This document shows, piece after piece, positions 1 through 10,006 of a DNA stretch of 64,000 nt (the first letter of the stretch is position 1; each line of letters begins with the position of its first letter). Both the position numbers and the translations under genes were made by a program. The stretch comes from Erythrobacter dokdonensis DSW-74 (GTDB taxonomy: Bacteria > Pseudomonadota > Alphaproteobacteria > Sphingomonadales > Sphingomonadaceae): the NCBI RefSeq assembly GCF_001677335.1, contig NZ_LZYB01000001.1:558001-622000 (forward strand), read 5' to 3'. The notes under the pieces were generated by a model. The model saw nothing but the letters and a program-made list of their open reading frames with translations, was not told where the DNA came from and made no database searches.

Positions 1-228
1 TTGCCTTGGCCAGCGAGTTTTCATGGGTGATCCTGCCCGGCCATCCGGCTTCAAGCAGAATGTCCTTCGATACCGCCTGCCCCGCGCTTGAGGTCAGGGC
101 ATGGAGGATTGCTCCGGCGCTGCGATCAAGTTGCTGCGAAACGTCCGCCAGAACCGGATCTGCGCGCTTGCCGACGGTACCGGAGGTGTCGAAAGGTTCC
201 TGGTTATCGGGCAAGTGAGGTAAGCTGG
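1..228 (-). CDS. Winged-helix transcriptional regulator (N-terminal fragment, cut by window edge)
   Basis: The reading frame runs leftward from an ATG at 228 and is still open at base 1, so only the first 76 residues are visible. The last part reads SKDILLEAGWPGRITHENSL, which fits the recognition-helix region of the OmpR/CadC-type winged-helix domain (family pattern: a Leu-x3-x-Trp-Pro segment followed by a helix starting V/I-T-x-x-S-L). About 45 polar residues precede it. The part that would carry a sensor or TPR domain, as in CadC-like proteins, lies outside the window. A second in-frame ATG is at 222. It is divergent from recN with a 242-bp gap. The DNA-binding call is a pattern match only. 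Confidence 0.6.
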
Positions 229-470
229 GCATGTCCATCGACGAAATGCGCTGTCCCGATTTGCGGTTCCCGGATGTCGAACCCGCCGCGACGATAATCG
301 GTTGCGCAATATTTACAAACCGTTTTGTCCGGATGCTTTTCGCATCGCTATTGCGGCCATGCCATCATCGGGCCTGCAACAAGCGGCACAGGACCGCACC
401 AAGGCTTGGGGATTGCTCCCTTCTTCACGCGTGACGCGGCGCGAGCGCTCGGCTATCCCTTGGCTCATCC
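229..470. other. Divergent intergenic region between the regulator and recN
   Basis: No convincing gene is seen here. It holds a short palindrome, ACAAA-CCGT-TTTGT, at 315-328, and a small hairpin, GATGC/GCATC with a 5-base loop, at 332-346. Both lie in a locally AT-rich stretch (305-345) that could carry the promoter of the leftward regulator. No alphaproteobacterial LexA box (GTTC-N7-GTTC) was found in front of recN. Confidence 0.35.
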
Positions 471-2138
471 ATGCTGACCCGGCTCTCGATCCGCAACATC
501 GTCCTTATCGAAGCGCTCGATCTTGATTTCGCGCGCGGTCTCGGCGTGCTGACGGGCGAGACGGGGGCGGGCAAGTCGATCCTGCTCGACGCGTTGGGGC
601 TGGTGCTGGGCGACCGCGCGGAAACCTCGCTGGTGCGCAGCGGAGAGGACAAGGCGTCCGTCACCGCCAGTTTCGAATTCGCCGCCCTGCCTGCCCTTGT
701 CGCCGCCGCGCTGGATGAAGCCGATATCGCCATCGAACCGGGCGAACCGCTGATGATCCGGCGGCAGGTGCGTGCCGATGGCGGCTCCAAGGCCTTCATC
801 AATGATCAGCCCGCCAGCGTGGCGCTGCTGCGCGAACTGGCGCCGGCGCTGGTGGAACTGCACGGCCAGCATGACGATCGCGGCCTGGTGAATCCGCGCG
901 GGCACCGGGCGCTGCTCGATCGCTATGCCGGGACCGATGTCGCCGGGCTGGAGCATGCCTTTGCCGAATGGGCGCGGGCCGAGGCGCAGCTTTCCGAGGC
1001 GCGGGCAAGCGTCGAGCAGGCACGCGCCGACCAGGACCTGCTCATCGCGCACCTCGCCGAACTCGCCGCGCTCGAACCGGTGGCGGGCGAGGAGGAACGT
1101 CTCGCGCTCGCGCGCGCGGATATGCAGAAGGGCGAGAAGCTGTCGGGCGATCTCGAGGAACTGCGCCATATCTGGGAAGGTTCGGATTCGCCGCTTGCGG
1201 CCCTGCGCGTGGCCGCGCGCCGGCTTGACCGCATCGCCGACCAGCACCCGCTTCTTGCAGAAGCTCTTGCCGCGCTTGACCGCGCCGTGATCGAGGCCGG
1301 CGAGGCCGAGGAGCGGCTTGAAAAGGCGGCAGAGGCGCTGGTGCATGATCCGATGGAGCTGGAACGCGCCGAGACCCGGTTGTTCGACCTGCGGGCAGCG
1401 GCGAGGAAGCACCGTTGCGAGGTCGATGACCTACCCGAATTGATGCGCACCATGCGCGCGCGATTGGATGCGATCGAGGGCGGGGAGGCGCAACTGGACG
1501 CGCTGGAAGCCGCCGCCAAGGAAGCGCGCAGCGCCTATGTCGTAGCGGCGGAGAAGGCGCATGACGCGCGCGCGGCGGCAGCGGGCAAGCTTGATGCTGC
1601 GGTCGCAGCGGAACTCGCTCCGCTCAAGCTCGATGCCGCGAAGTTCCGCACCCAGGTCGCAAAGCTGCCCGAGGACAGGTGGGGCGCGCAGGGCATGGAT
1701 GCGGTCGAGTTCCTGATTTCCACCAACCCCGGTGCGGACTTTGCAGCCCTGAACAAGATTGCATCGGGAGGGGAACTGTCGCGCTTCATCCTCGCGCTGA
1801 AGGTCGCGCTGGCGGAGAAGGGCGGGGCGGCGACGATCATCTTCGACGAGATTGATCGCGGCGTGGGCGGGGCGGTCGCCTCGGCCATCGGCGAGCGGCT
1901 GGCGCGGCTCGCGGCCAACGAAGGGCAATTGCTGGCGGTGACGCACAGCCCGCAGGTCGCAGCCCGGGGCCAGCAGCACTACTTCATCGCCAAGGCCTCG
2001 AGCGGCACGGTGACGCGCACCAGCGTGGTGCTGCTTGATCAGGCCGGACGACAGGAAGAAATCGCGCGGATGCTGTCCGGCGCGGAAGTGACGCCCGAAG
2101 CCCGCGCGCAGGCCGACCGGCTGCTCGAAGGGGTCTAA
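471..2138 (+). CDS. recN: DNA repair protein RecN
   Basis: RecN is an SMC-like cytoplasmic ATPase that acts at double-strand breaks during recombinational repair. At 555 aa it has normal family length. The Walker A motif GETGAGKS is at residues 29-36, right after the conserved LTRLSIRNIVLIEALDLDF opening. The middle (about 160-390) is a long Ala/Glu/Arg-rich coiled coil. The ABC signature ASGGELSRF is near residue 430 and Walker B (IIFDEIDRG) near 455, followed by the H-loop region VTHSPQVAA. The ATG at 471 puts the ABC half-domain at the very N-terminus, as expected. It is convergent with the next gene, and a long hairpin separates the two. Confidence 0.96.
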   Translation: MLTRLSIRNIVLIEALDLDFARGLGVLTGETGAGKSILLDALGLVLGDRAETSLVRSGEDKASVTASFEFAALPALVAAALDEADIAIEPGEPLMIRRQVRADGGSKAFINDQPASVALLRELAPALVELHGQHDDRGLVNPRGHRALLDRYAGTDVAGLEHAFAEWARAEAQLSEARASVEQARADQDLLIAHLAELAALEPVAGEEERLALARADMQKGEKLSGDLEELRHIWEGSDSPLAALRVAARRLDRIADQHPLLAEALAALDRAVIEAGEAEERLEKAAEALVHDPMELERAETRLFDLRAAARKHRCEVDDLPELMRTMRARLDAIEGGEAQLDALEAAAKEARSAYVVAAEKAHDARAAAAGKLDAAVAAELAPLKLDAAKFRTQVAKLPEDRWGAQGMDAVEFLISTNPGADFAALNKIASGGELSRFILALKVALAEKGGAATIIFDEIDRGVGGAVASAIGERLARLAANEGQLLAVTHSPQVAARGQQHYFIAKASSGTVTRTSVVLLDQAGRQEEIARMLSGAEVTPEARAQADRLLEGV

Positions 2139-2160
2139 ACCCCGTTCTCGTCAGGCGTCG

Positions 2161-2200
2161 CCGGACCGGCGGCAAGTCAGGCGACCTGCCGCCGGTCCGG
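2161..2200. terminator. Bidirectional hairpin terminator between recN and the convergent secreted-protein gene
   Basis: A perfect 14-bp stem, CCGGACCGGCGGCA (2161-2174) pairing with TGCCGCCGGTCCGG (2187-2200), encloses 12 bases. These can pair a further 3 bp (GTC/GAC) after one mismatch. It sits 23 bp after the recN stop and 13 bp before the stop of the opposing gene. No T-run follows, so strict intrinsic termination is uncertain. The position between convergent genes supports a terminator role. Confidence 0.6.
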
Positions 2201-2212
2201 TGCGCTCTCGGC

Positions 2213-2689
2213 TTACCGGGCGCCGTACCACTGCCCGGTGCCGCGCGAGGCGGTCTGGGAATACCACTCCATGGTCATCAGGCCATTGCGCCCCTTCGAT
2301 TCTCCTGTCGTGCCCTGGATTCCGCCGACACAGCCGAGCGGCGTTTCGGGTCCGGGATCGCCTAGCCAGTTGCATCCCCAGATCACCGACGCGTTTCCGG
2401 TGGTGTCTTTCGTGGTGCAGCTCATGTGGAGGTCAAACAGGCCGTTGTCGGGTTGGTCCATCCCCACACAGCGCACGGTGCCCTTCTGCACCGATCCGTC
2501 CTGGTAGGTGGTTGTGTAGGCACCGTCGACGACGCCCCCCGCACCGCTGCGATTTCCGTCCGGCCCCGTCATTCCGCCAATGGATTCAACGGGCTTCCAG
2601 ACGACTTCGTAAGTGAAATTCTGCGCCATCGCAGGGCTCGAAATAATCGCGGATATTGCTCCGACGATAAAAATTGCTCTGAATTTCAT
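2213..2689 (-). CDS. Secreted hypothetical protein, orphan
   Basis: A 158-residue protein that starts with a clear Sec signal peptide (MKFRAIFIVGAISAIISSPA, cut likely after AMA-Q). The mature part is Gly/Thr-rich with five cysteines, several in a repeated context (VRCVG, MSCTT, WGCNW, LGCVG), so disulfides are possible. I do not recognise a family. The ATG at 2689 is preceded by a purine-rich AAGGGGGGAATTTATC, an acceptable ribosome binding site. The 5' end and upstream DNA are far more AT-rich than the rest of the window, which suggests acquisition or weak selection. It stands alone between recN and a divergent hydrolase. Confidence 0.7.
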   Translation of the reverse strand: MKFRAIFIVGAISAIISSPAMAQNFTYEVVWKPVESIGGMTGPDGNRSGAGGVVDGAYTTTYQDGSVQKGTVRCVGMDQPDNGLFDLHMSCTTKDTTGNASVIWGCNWLGDPGPETPLGCVGGIQGTTGESKGRNGLMTMEWYSQTASRGTGQWYGAR

Positions 2690-2961
2690 GATAAATTCCC
2701 CCCTTCATATACGAATAGTTGAATATTCGCAGATGCCCCAAAGTATTTTTAGGGCACTGCGAGTCTCTAAACACAAATTTCGATTTATAACAACTGGTTT
2801 GATATAATCAGATGTTTTAATTGGGATTCCTCTACCGCTAATGGAAAATTATTTTTTGTTGCTTTTAGCGGCACAGGGCGAAAGCCTGTTCGCAGCGGCT
2901 CCTCCGGCACTTTTCCGCCCTGCGCCGATCGGGCATAGAAATCCCGGAGGAAACCGATCAC
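2690..2961. other. AT-rich divergent intergenic region
   Basis: Bases 2701-2880 are 37% GC by hand count (67 of 180), in a window that is otherwise mostly above 60%. It contains a perfect TATAAT at 2803-2808 on the plus strand without a convincing -35 hexamer. An inverted repeat, CCGCTAA (2835-2841) / TTAGCGG (2865-2871), encloses 23 AT-rich bases. The last 60 bp return to high GC and include CCGGAGGAAACC, the ribosome binding site of the following hydrolase. No CDS is seen. Confidence 0.5.
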
Positions 2962-3948
2962 ATGCCGTCCAGCCAAAGCGTCACCATCTCTCCGGCGCAC
3001 CCGCGCGCGACCGGAGCTGTCGCGGGCAAGGGCGGGTGGGTGCTGCTACCCGCCTTTCTGCTGGCCGCAGCCTGCACCCCCGCCACGGCGGCACTTGAGG
3101 AGGCTCCCGAAGCCGTGCAACCCAACCATTCGACCTATGGCACCGATGCCAGCCTTGCCGCCTCGCAGCCTGACGCGATCCTGCGTTACGCAGATCACCC
3201 GCGCGGCTTTGCCGAGTTGCGCATGCCCCAAGGAACCAAAGAGGGTGCGGGCCTGTTCCCGCTCGCGGTGATCTATCATGGCGGTTGCTGGAAGACCGGG
3301 ATTGCCTCGCAGGCCTACATGGCCCCGCTCGCCACCCGCTGGCAGCAGCAGGGCATCGCCACGCTCAATGTCGATTACCGCGAAGTGGGCGATGGCGGGG
3401 GCTGGCCGGGCTCGTTCAGCGACTGGGCTGCATCGGAGAAGCTGATCGACGAGATTGCGGGCCAACATCCGATCGACCGCGCCCGCGTTACGCTGGTGGG
3501 CCATTCGGCGGGCGGACTTCCGGCGCTTTGGCTGGCGAGCGAGCAGGGGGCGGACGGCCCCGTCGGCGCACGCCAAGCGCTCAAGGCCCGCGCGGCGATC
3601 ATCCTCGACGGGCCGGGCGATGTCGGGGCCGAGCGTGCCGCCTTCGATGCCCTGTGCCAGTTCTCTGCGGTCGCGCCGTTCATGGGCTCCTCGCCGGCCG
3701 GAAATCCCGCGCGCTACGCCGCGATCTCACCCGCCGCCCATCCGCCGCGTCTCGACGAGGTGCTGTTCGTGCAGGCCAGACTCCCCGCGCCGTCGATCCC
3801 CACGCTCACGCGGCTGTCCGCAGGCGGAGCGACGGTTACCGTCCGCGAAAATCCTGGCGCGAGCCACTTTGCGATTATCACCCCCGGCAATCCGGTTTAC
3901 CAAGCCAAAGAGGCCGCCATGCTGGCCGTGCTGAAGAGCGGGCACTGA
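2962..3948 (+). CDS. Secreted alpha/beta hydrolase
   Basis: A 328-aa alpha/beta-hydrolase-fold enzyme of the esterase/lipase type; the substrate is unknown. The N-terminus (about residues 1-47) has a positively charged stretch followed by a hydrophobic segment ending AACTPATAA, so it is probably exported. The oxyanion motif YHGGCW and the nucleophile elbow VGHSAGG (Ser flanked by His and Ala) are clear, and GASHFAI near the C-terminus carries the likely catalytic His. A GGAGGAAACC ribosome binding site sits about 8 bp before the ATG. The last residues nearly meet the convergent DUF2165-like gene. Confidence 0.82.
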   Translation: MPSSQSVTISPAHPRATGAVAGKGGWVLLPAFLLAAACTPATAALEEAPEAVQPNHSTYGTDASLAASQPDAILRYADHPRGFAELRMPQGTKEGAGLFPLAVIYHGGCWKTGIASQAYMAPLATRWQQQGIATLNVDYREVGDGGGWPGSFSDWAASEKLIDEIAGQHPIDRARVTLVGHSAGGLPALWLASEQGADGPVGARQALKARAAIILDGPGDVGAERAAFDALCQFSAVAPFMGSSPAGNPARYAAISPAAHPPRLDEVLFVQARLPAPSIPTLTRLSAGGATVTVRENPGASHFAIITPGNPVYQAKEAAMLAVLKSGH

Positions 3949-3954
3949 CGCGCT

Positions 3955-6644
<2,690 letters not shown>

Positions 6645-6663
6645 ACGAGGAAGGGGAGGGACG

Positions 6664-7851
6664 ATGCGCAAGCTCTTGGCGGCGCTGGTCGCGCTGGCCG
6701 CAATCGGCATCGCCGCCGCCTGGGCGACTTCGCCCGACCCCAAGGGCAATCTGGCAAGCTTCGAGGAGGCAGCCCTCGATCCCGGCCTTGCCCCGATGCG
6801 CGAGGCGCTGACGCTGGCGCGCTATCGCGGGGCCGACGGCCGGCCGGCAACGCTGCTGGTGACGGATTTCGATGCGACTGCGGTGACGGGCATTCCGCTT
6901 GCCGCGCTGGGGGCTGCGGCGACCGGTAATCCCCTGCGCGATCTCGCCTCGCTCGCCCGCCTGCCCGATGATGCCGCCGCGCTACCCGCAGCCCCGCGCG
7001 TCACGCTGGCCTACGCGTCGCTCCTGCCCTCGGCCCCCGGCGGCCGCGTCCATATCGGCACCGGCACCAACTTTCCCGAACATGCCGCCGAAGCGAACAG
7101 CGGGGCGGTGTTCCAGTTCCCCAAGTTCGGCACCGCCACCCCGGCGCGCGCTACTATCGCCGCGCAGCCCGGCATCCTGCTCGATTACGAGGTCGAACTG
7201 TGCATGCGCTTCGACCACGACATTGCCAGCCTCGCCGATTTCGACGCGGCACTGAAGGGCGTGTTCCTGTGCGGCGACTTCACCAACCGCAATGCGCTGG
7301 TCGAGCTGGCCGATCCGGACAACCTCGATTCCGGCTTCGGTTTTTCCGATGCCAAGAGCGGCCCCGGCCATTTCCCCTCCGGCCCCTTTCTGGTGGTGCC
7401 GCGCGACTGGAAGGCCTTTGTCGCGGACGCGCGCATGGCCACCAGCGTCAATGGCGCGCCCCGGCAGGACGCGCGCGGGGGCGAGATGGTGCTGGATTTC
7501 CGTGCGCTCGCGGCCAAGGCGCTGGGCGATATGGAACGCCCGCGCTTTCTTTATCAGGGCAGCTTCCACCCGCTTGCGCCGCAGGGGAAGATCGCGGCGG
7601 ACATGACGCTGATGGCGGGCACGTCGGAAGGGGTGATCTTCACGCCGCCCACGCGCGGCGACATGATCGAAGGCGTGCTGGCCTATCTCGGCAGCGGCGG
7701 GCCAATGGGCGAGGCGGGGCTGGTCGAGGCGGTCAAGCAGCGCTTCATCGCCAACGAGCTGGCGGGCGGGCATTTCCTCAAACCGGGCGACCGCGTGGCG
7801 CACGGCTCGAACCATCTTGGCGACATCGTGGTGGAGGTGACCGCACCATGA
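6664..7851 (+). CDS. Fumarylacetoacetate hydrolase (FAH) family protein
   Basis: A 395-aa protein whose core matches the FAH fold: GTNFPEHAAE, the acidic metal-binding YEVELCMRFDHD, SGFGFSDAKSGPGHFPSGP, TSEGVIF and the C-terminal LKPGDRVAHGSNHLG. Family members cleave or decarboxylate acyl-pyruvate-type substrates using Mg2+; the substrate here is unknown. Residues 1-22 form a hydrophobic N-terminal segment (LLAALVALAAIGIAAAW), so the protein is probably membrane-anchored or exported, which is unusual for FAH enzymes. It starts 19 bp after ligA with a GGGGAGGGACG ribosome binding site. Its stop overlaps the CinA-family start (ATGA), so the two are likely translationally coupled. Confidence 0.82.
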   Translation: MRKLLAALVALAAIGIAAAWATSPDPKGNLASFEEAALDPGLAPMREALTLARYRGADGRPATLLVTDFDATAVTGIPLAALGAAATGNPLRDLASLARLPDDAAALPAAPRVTLAYASLLPSAPGGRVHIGTGTNFPEHAAEANSGAVFQFPKFGTATPARATIAAQPGILLDYEVELCMRFDHDIASLADFDAALKGVFLCGDFTNRNALVELADPDNLDSGFGFSDAKSGPGHFPSGPFLVVPRDWKAFVADARMATSVNGAPRQDARGGEMVLDFRALAAKALGDMERPRFLYQGSFHPLAPQGKIAADMTLMAGTSEGVIFTPPTRGDMIEGVLAYLGSGGPMGEAGLVEAVKQRFIANELAGGHFLKPGDRVAHGSNHLGDIVVEVTAP

Positions 7852-8345
7852 GCGACCTGCTTAACGAGCTCCACCCGCAGGCCCTGCGCATCGCGGCGCT
7901 GCTGCGGGCGCGGGGCGAGAAGGTGGCGGTGGCGGACGGGGCAACTGGCGGGTTGATCGCCGCCACCTTGCTGACCGTCCCCGGCGCGCTCGATTTCTTT
8001 GTGGGGGGAGGGGTGGTCTATTCCTTCCGCGCCCGCGACGTACTGTTTGCCCTACCGCGCGAGGCCTACAAGGGAATGCGCGGGGCGAGCGACGATTACG
8101 CGCTGCTGCAAGCCCGCGCGATCCGGGACAATTTGGGGGCGGAGTGGGGGCTGGCCGAGAGCGGTTCGGTGGGCGGTTCTACCCATCCCAGCGGTGCGCC
8201 TGCGGGACGCTCGGTGGCGGCGCTGACCGGGGCGGAGGGCGAATTCACCCGCCTGCTCGAAACCGGTTCGAATGATCGCATCGCCAATATGGCGGCCTTC
8301 ACCCGCAACGCGCTGGCGCTGCTTGAGGACGCTCTCGCCAAATAA
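7848..8345 (+). CDS. CinA-family protein (nicotinamide-nucleotide amidohydrolase domain)
   Basis: A 165-aa stand-alone C-terminal CinA domain, related to PncC, which deamidates NMN in pyridine nucleotide salvage. Visible family features include VADGATGGLIAATLL, the segment GGGVVYSFRARDVLF, the GLAESGSVGG motif with G-S, and SVAALTG. The usual catalytic region 'ESCTGG' reads 'DGATGG' here: the Cys is replaced by Ala and the preceding Glu-Ser by Asp-Gly, so activity may be altered. The ATG at 7848 overlaps the preceding stop by 4 bp, placing it in an operon with the FAH-family gene. Confidence 0.75.
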   Translation: MSDLLNELHPQALRIAALLRARGEKVAVADGATGGLIAATLLTVPGALDFFVGGGVVYSFRARDVLFALPREAYKGMRGASDDYALLQARAIRDNLGAEWGLAESGSVGGSTHPSGAPAGRSVAALTGAEGEFTRLLETGSNDRIANMAAFTRNALALLEDALAK

Positions 8346-8358
8346 TTTTCGCGCCCCC

Positions 8359-8385
8359 TGTCGAATCCCGCTTGGCAGGCGCGTC
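8359..8385 (+). promoter_or_regulatory. Putative ECF42-type promoter (TGTCGA / CGTC)
   Basis: TGTCGA (8359-8364) and CGTC (8382-8385) are separated by 17 bp, about 50 bp upstream of the DGPF-protein start at 8436. The motif reported for ECF42 sigma factors is TGTCGA at -35 with CGA/TC-type sequence at -10. The downstream gene pair is exactly an ECF42 sigma factor and its DGPF partner, so autoregulation by this sigma factor is inferred. Confidence 0.65.
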
Positions 8386-8435
8386 TCCATGTCAGAGCCT
8401 CGCCATTCCGGCTGGGCCGTGACGGAGAATGTGCG

Positions 8436-8789
8436 ATGCAATTCATGCTGCTGATCAACGAGGATGGAAGCCCCTATGCCGACCCTGACGGGGGGCACCT
8501 GCTCGAACAGGTGGTGGCCGGCCATATCAAGCTGGCCGAGGATCTGGTGGCCGCGGGCGTGCCTTTCTCGGGCGAGCGGCTGAAGGCGGCGGCAACCGCG
8601 ACCACGGTGCGGTCCGATAATGGCGTGGTCACCATCCACGACGGCCCCTTTGCCGAAACCCACGAGGAACTGGGCGGCTTCTACATCATCGATGTGGCGA
8701 GCCTTGACGAGGCGCTGGCCTGGGCCAGGCGCATCCCGGTGCCCAAGGGCGGGGTCGAGGTGCGGCCGGTCTGGCAGATGGAAGGCTGA
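8436..8789 (+). CDS. YCII-related DGPF-domain protein
   Basis: A 117-aa small cytoplasmic protein of the YCII fold. The family-defining motif is present as HDGPFAETHEELGGFYIIDV near residues 67-86, with the opening MQFMLLI and the C-terminal segment VEVRPVWQM typical of DGPF proteins. These proteins are the conserved genomic partners of ECF42 sigma factors; their biochemical role is not known. The sigma gene starts 29 bp downstream. A TGTCGA/CGTC promoter-like pair lies upstream, so the two genes probably form a self-activated operon. Confidence 0.88.
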   Translation: MQFMLLINEDGSPYADPDGGHLLEQVVAGHIKLAEDLVAAGVPFSGERLKAAATATTVRSDNGVVTIHDGPFAETHEELGGFYIIDVASLDEALAWARRIPVPKGGVEVRPVWQMEG

Positions 8790-8818
8790 GCCTGAGCGCC
8801 GCACGCGCCGGTGCGATC

Positions 8819-10006
8819 ATGGCGGCGCGGCCCCGCGTGGTGGCCGCGCTTGCCGCCGCCTTGCGCGATCTCGATGCGGCCGAGGAGGCCTTTGCCGATG
8901 CGGCGGCGACCTGCCTCGCGCTGGCCGAGCCTCCCCGCGATGTCGCGGCGTGGCTCTATGTCGCGGCCAGGCGCCGGGCGATCGATGCGATCCGCAAGGC
9001 CCGCGCCGAAGCCCGCACGGCGGACGCCATGGCCGGGGTGAGCGATATGGCCGATATTCTCAATCTGCCCGAGCCGATCCCCGACGAACGGTTGCGCTTG
9101 CTGTTCATCTGCTGCCACCCGGCGCTGGCCGCAGAGGTGCGCGCGGCGCTGGCGCTCAGGGTGATCTGCGGCCTGCCGGTGGGCGCGATCGCGCAGCTAT
9201 TCGTGGTGAGCGAGGCCACGATGTTCCAGCGCATCACCCGCGCCAAGGCCAAGGTGCGCGAGGCGGGAATCGCTTTCGAACCGCCCGAGCGCCGCCACTG
9301 GCTCGAACGGCTCGATGCGGTGCTGCTGGCGCTCGAACTGGCCTTCACCGCCGCTTATGCCGATGCGGGCGGGGAACTGAGCGCGGATATCGGCGAGGAT
9401 CTGGGCGCAGAGGTCGAGCGGCTGGCGCTGCTGGTGGCCGAATTATTGCCCCAGGAGCCCGAGGCGCTGGGCCTTGCCGCGCTGGTGCTGTTGGCGCGTT
9501 CGCGTGCCAGGGCGCGGCTGGACGCGGAAGGGGCGATGGTGCCGCTATCGCGGCAGGATGCGGCGAAGTGGGATTTTGCGCGGATCGAAAGGGCGCGCAC
9601 GATACTGGGACAGGCGGCAGAGCGGGGACGCTCGGGGCCCTATCAGGTGATGGCCGCGATTCAGCTGACCCATGCGCGCCGCGCCTATGACGGGGCGGTG
9701 GACTGGGGCGCGGTGCTGCGGCTTTATGATGTGCTGCTGGCGCTCAGACCTTCGCCGATGGTGGCGCTTTCCCGTGCACTGGCGCTGGCGCAGCTTGAAG
9801 GAGCGGAGGCGGGGCTGGCGGCGCTCGACGCCCTGCCGGACCATCGACTTGCCCTGGCGCGTCCGTGGCACGTCGCGCGCGCCGATCTGCTGGCGAAGGC
9901 GGGCAGGGCAGGCGAGGCGGTGGCGGCGCTCGATGCCGCGCTGGCACTCGAACCTCCGCGGGCCGAGCGCTTGTGGCTGGAGCGGCGAAGGGCGCAGCTG
10001 GCCTAG
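8819..10006 (+). CDS. ECF42-type RNA polymerase sigma factor with C-terminal TPR-like extension
   Basis: A 395-aa protein. Region sigma-2 occupies about 1-60 (RDLDAAEEAFADA, VAAWLYVAARRRAIDAIRKA) and sigma-4 about 90-150 (RLLFICCHPAL, AEVRAALALRVICGLPVGAI, EATMFQRITRAKAKVREAG). The long C-terminal part (about 160-395) is helical with TPR-like pairs such as PSPMVALSRALALAQ and WHVARADLLAKAGRAGEAVA. This architecture and the adjacent DGPF gene define the ECF42 group, which lacks a classical anti-sigma factor; the extension is thought to regulate activity. The N-terminus is slightly short for sigma-2, so a start upstream of the ATG at 8819 is possible. Its stop overlaps the convergent prmA stop within one CTAG. 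Confidence 0.9.
   Translation: MAARPRVVAALAAALRDLDAAEEAFADAAATCLALAEPPRDVAAWLYVAARRRAIDAIRKARAEARTADAMAGVSDMADILNLPEPIPDERLRLLFICCHPALAAEVRAALALRVICGLPVGAIAQLFVVSEATMFQRITRAKAKVREAGIAFEPPERRHWLERLDAVLLALELAFTAAYADAGGELSADIGEDLGAEVERLALLVAELLPQEPEALGLAALVLLARSRARARLDAEGAMVPLSRQDAAKWDFARIERARTILGQAAERGRSGPYQVMAAIQLTHARRAYDGAVDWGAVLRLYDVLLALRPSPMVALSRALALAQLEGAEAGLAALDALPDHRLALARPWHVARADLLAKAGRAGEAVAALDAALALEPPRAERLWLERRRAQLA

Noticed and set aside
6..434. Several short plus-strand frames at the left edge
   Set aside because: They overlap the minus-strand winged-helix frame or the intergenic region, overlap each other, and lack ribosome binding sites and recognisable domains.
8265..8273. GGTTCGAAT, resembling a tRNA T-loop
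   Set aside because: No acceptor, D or anticodon arms surround it and it lies inside the CinA-family gene.
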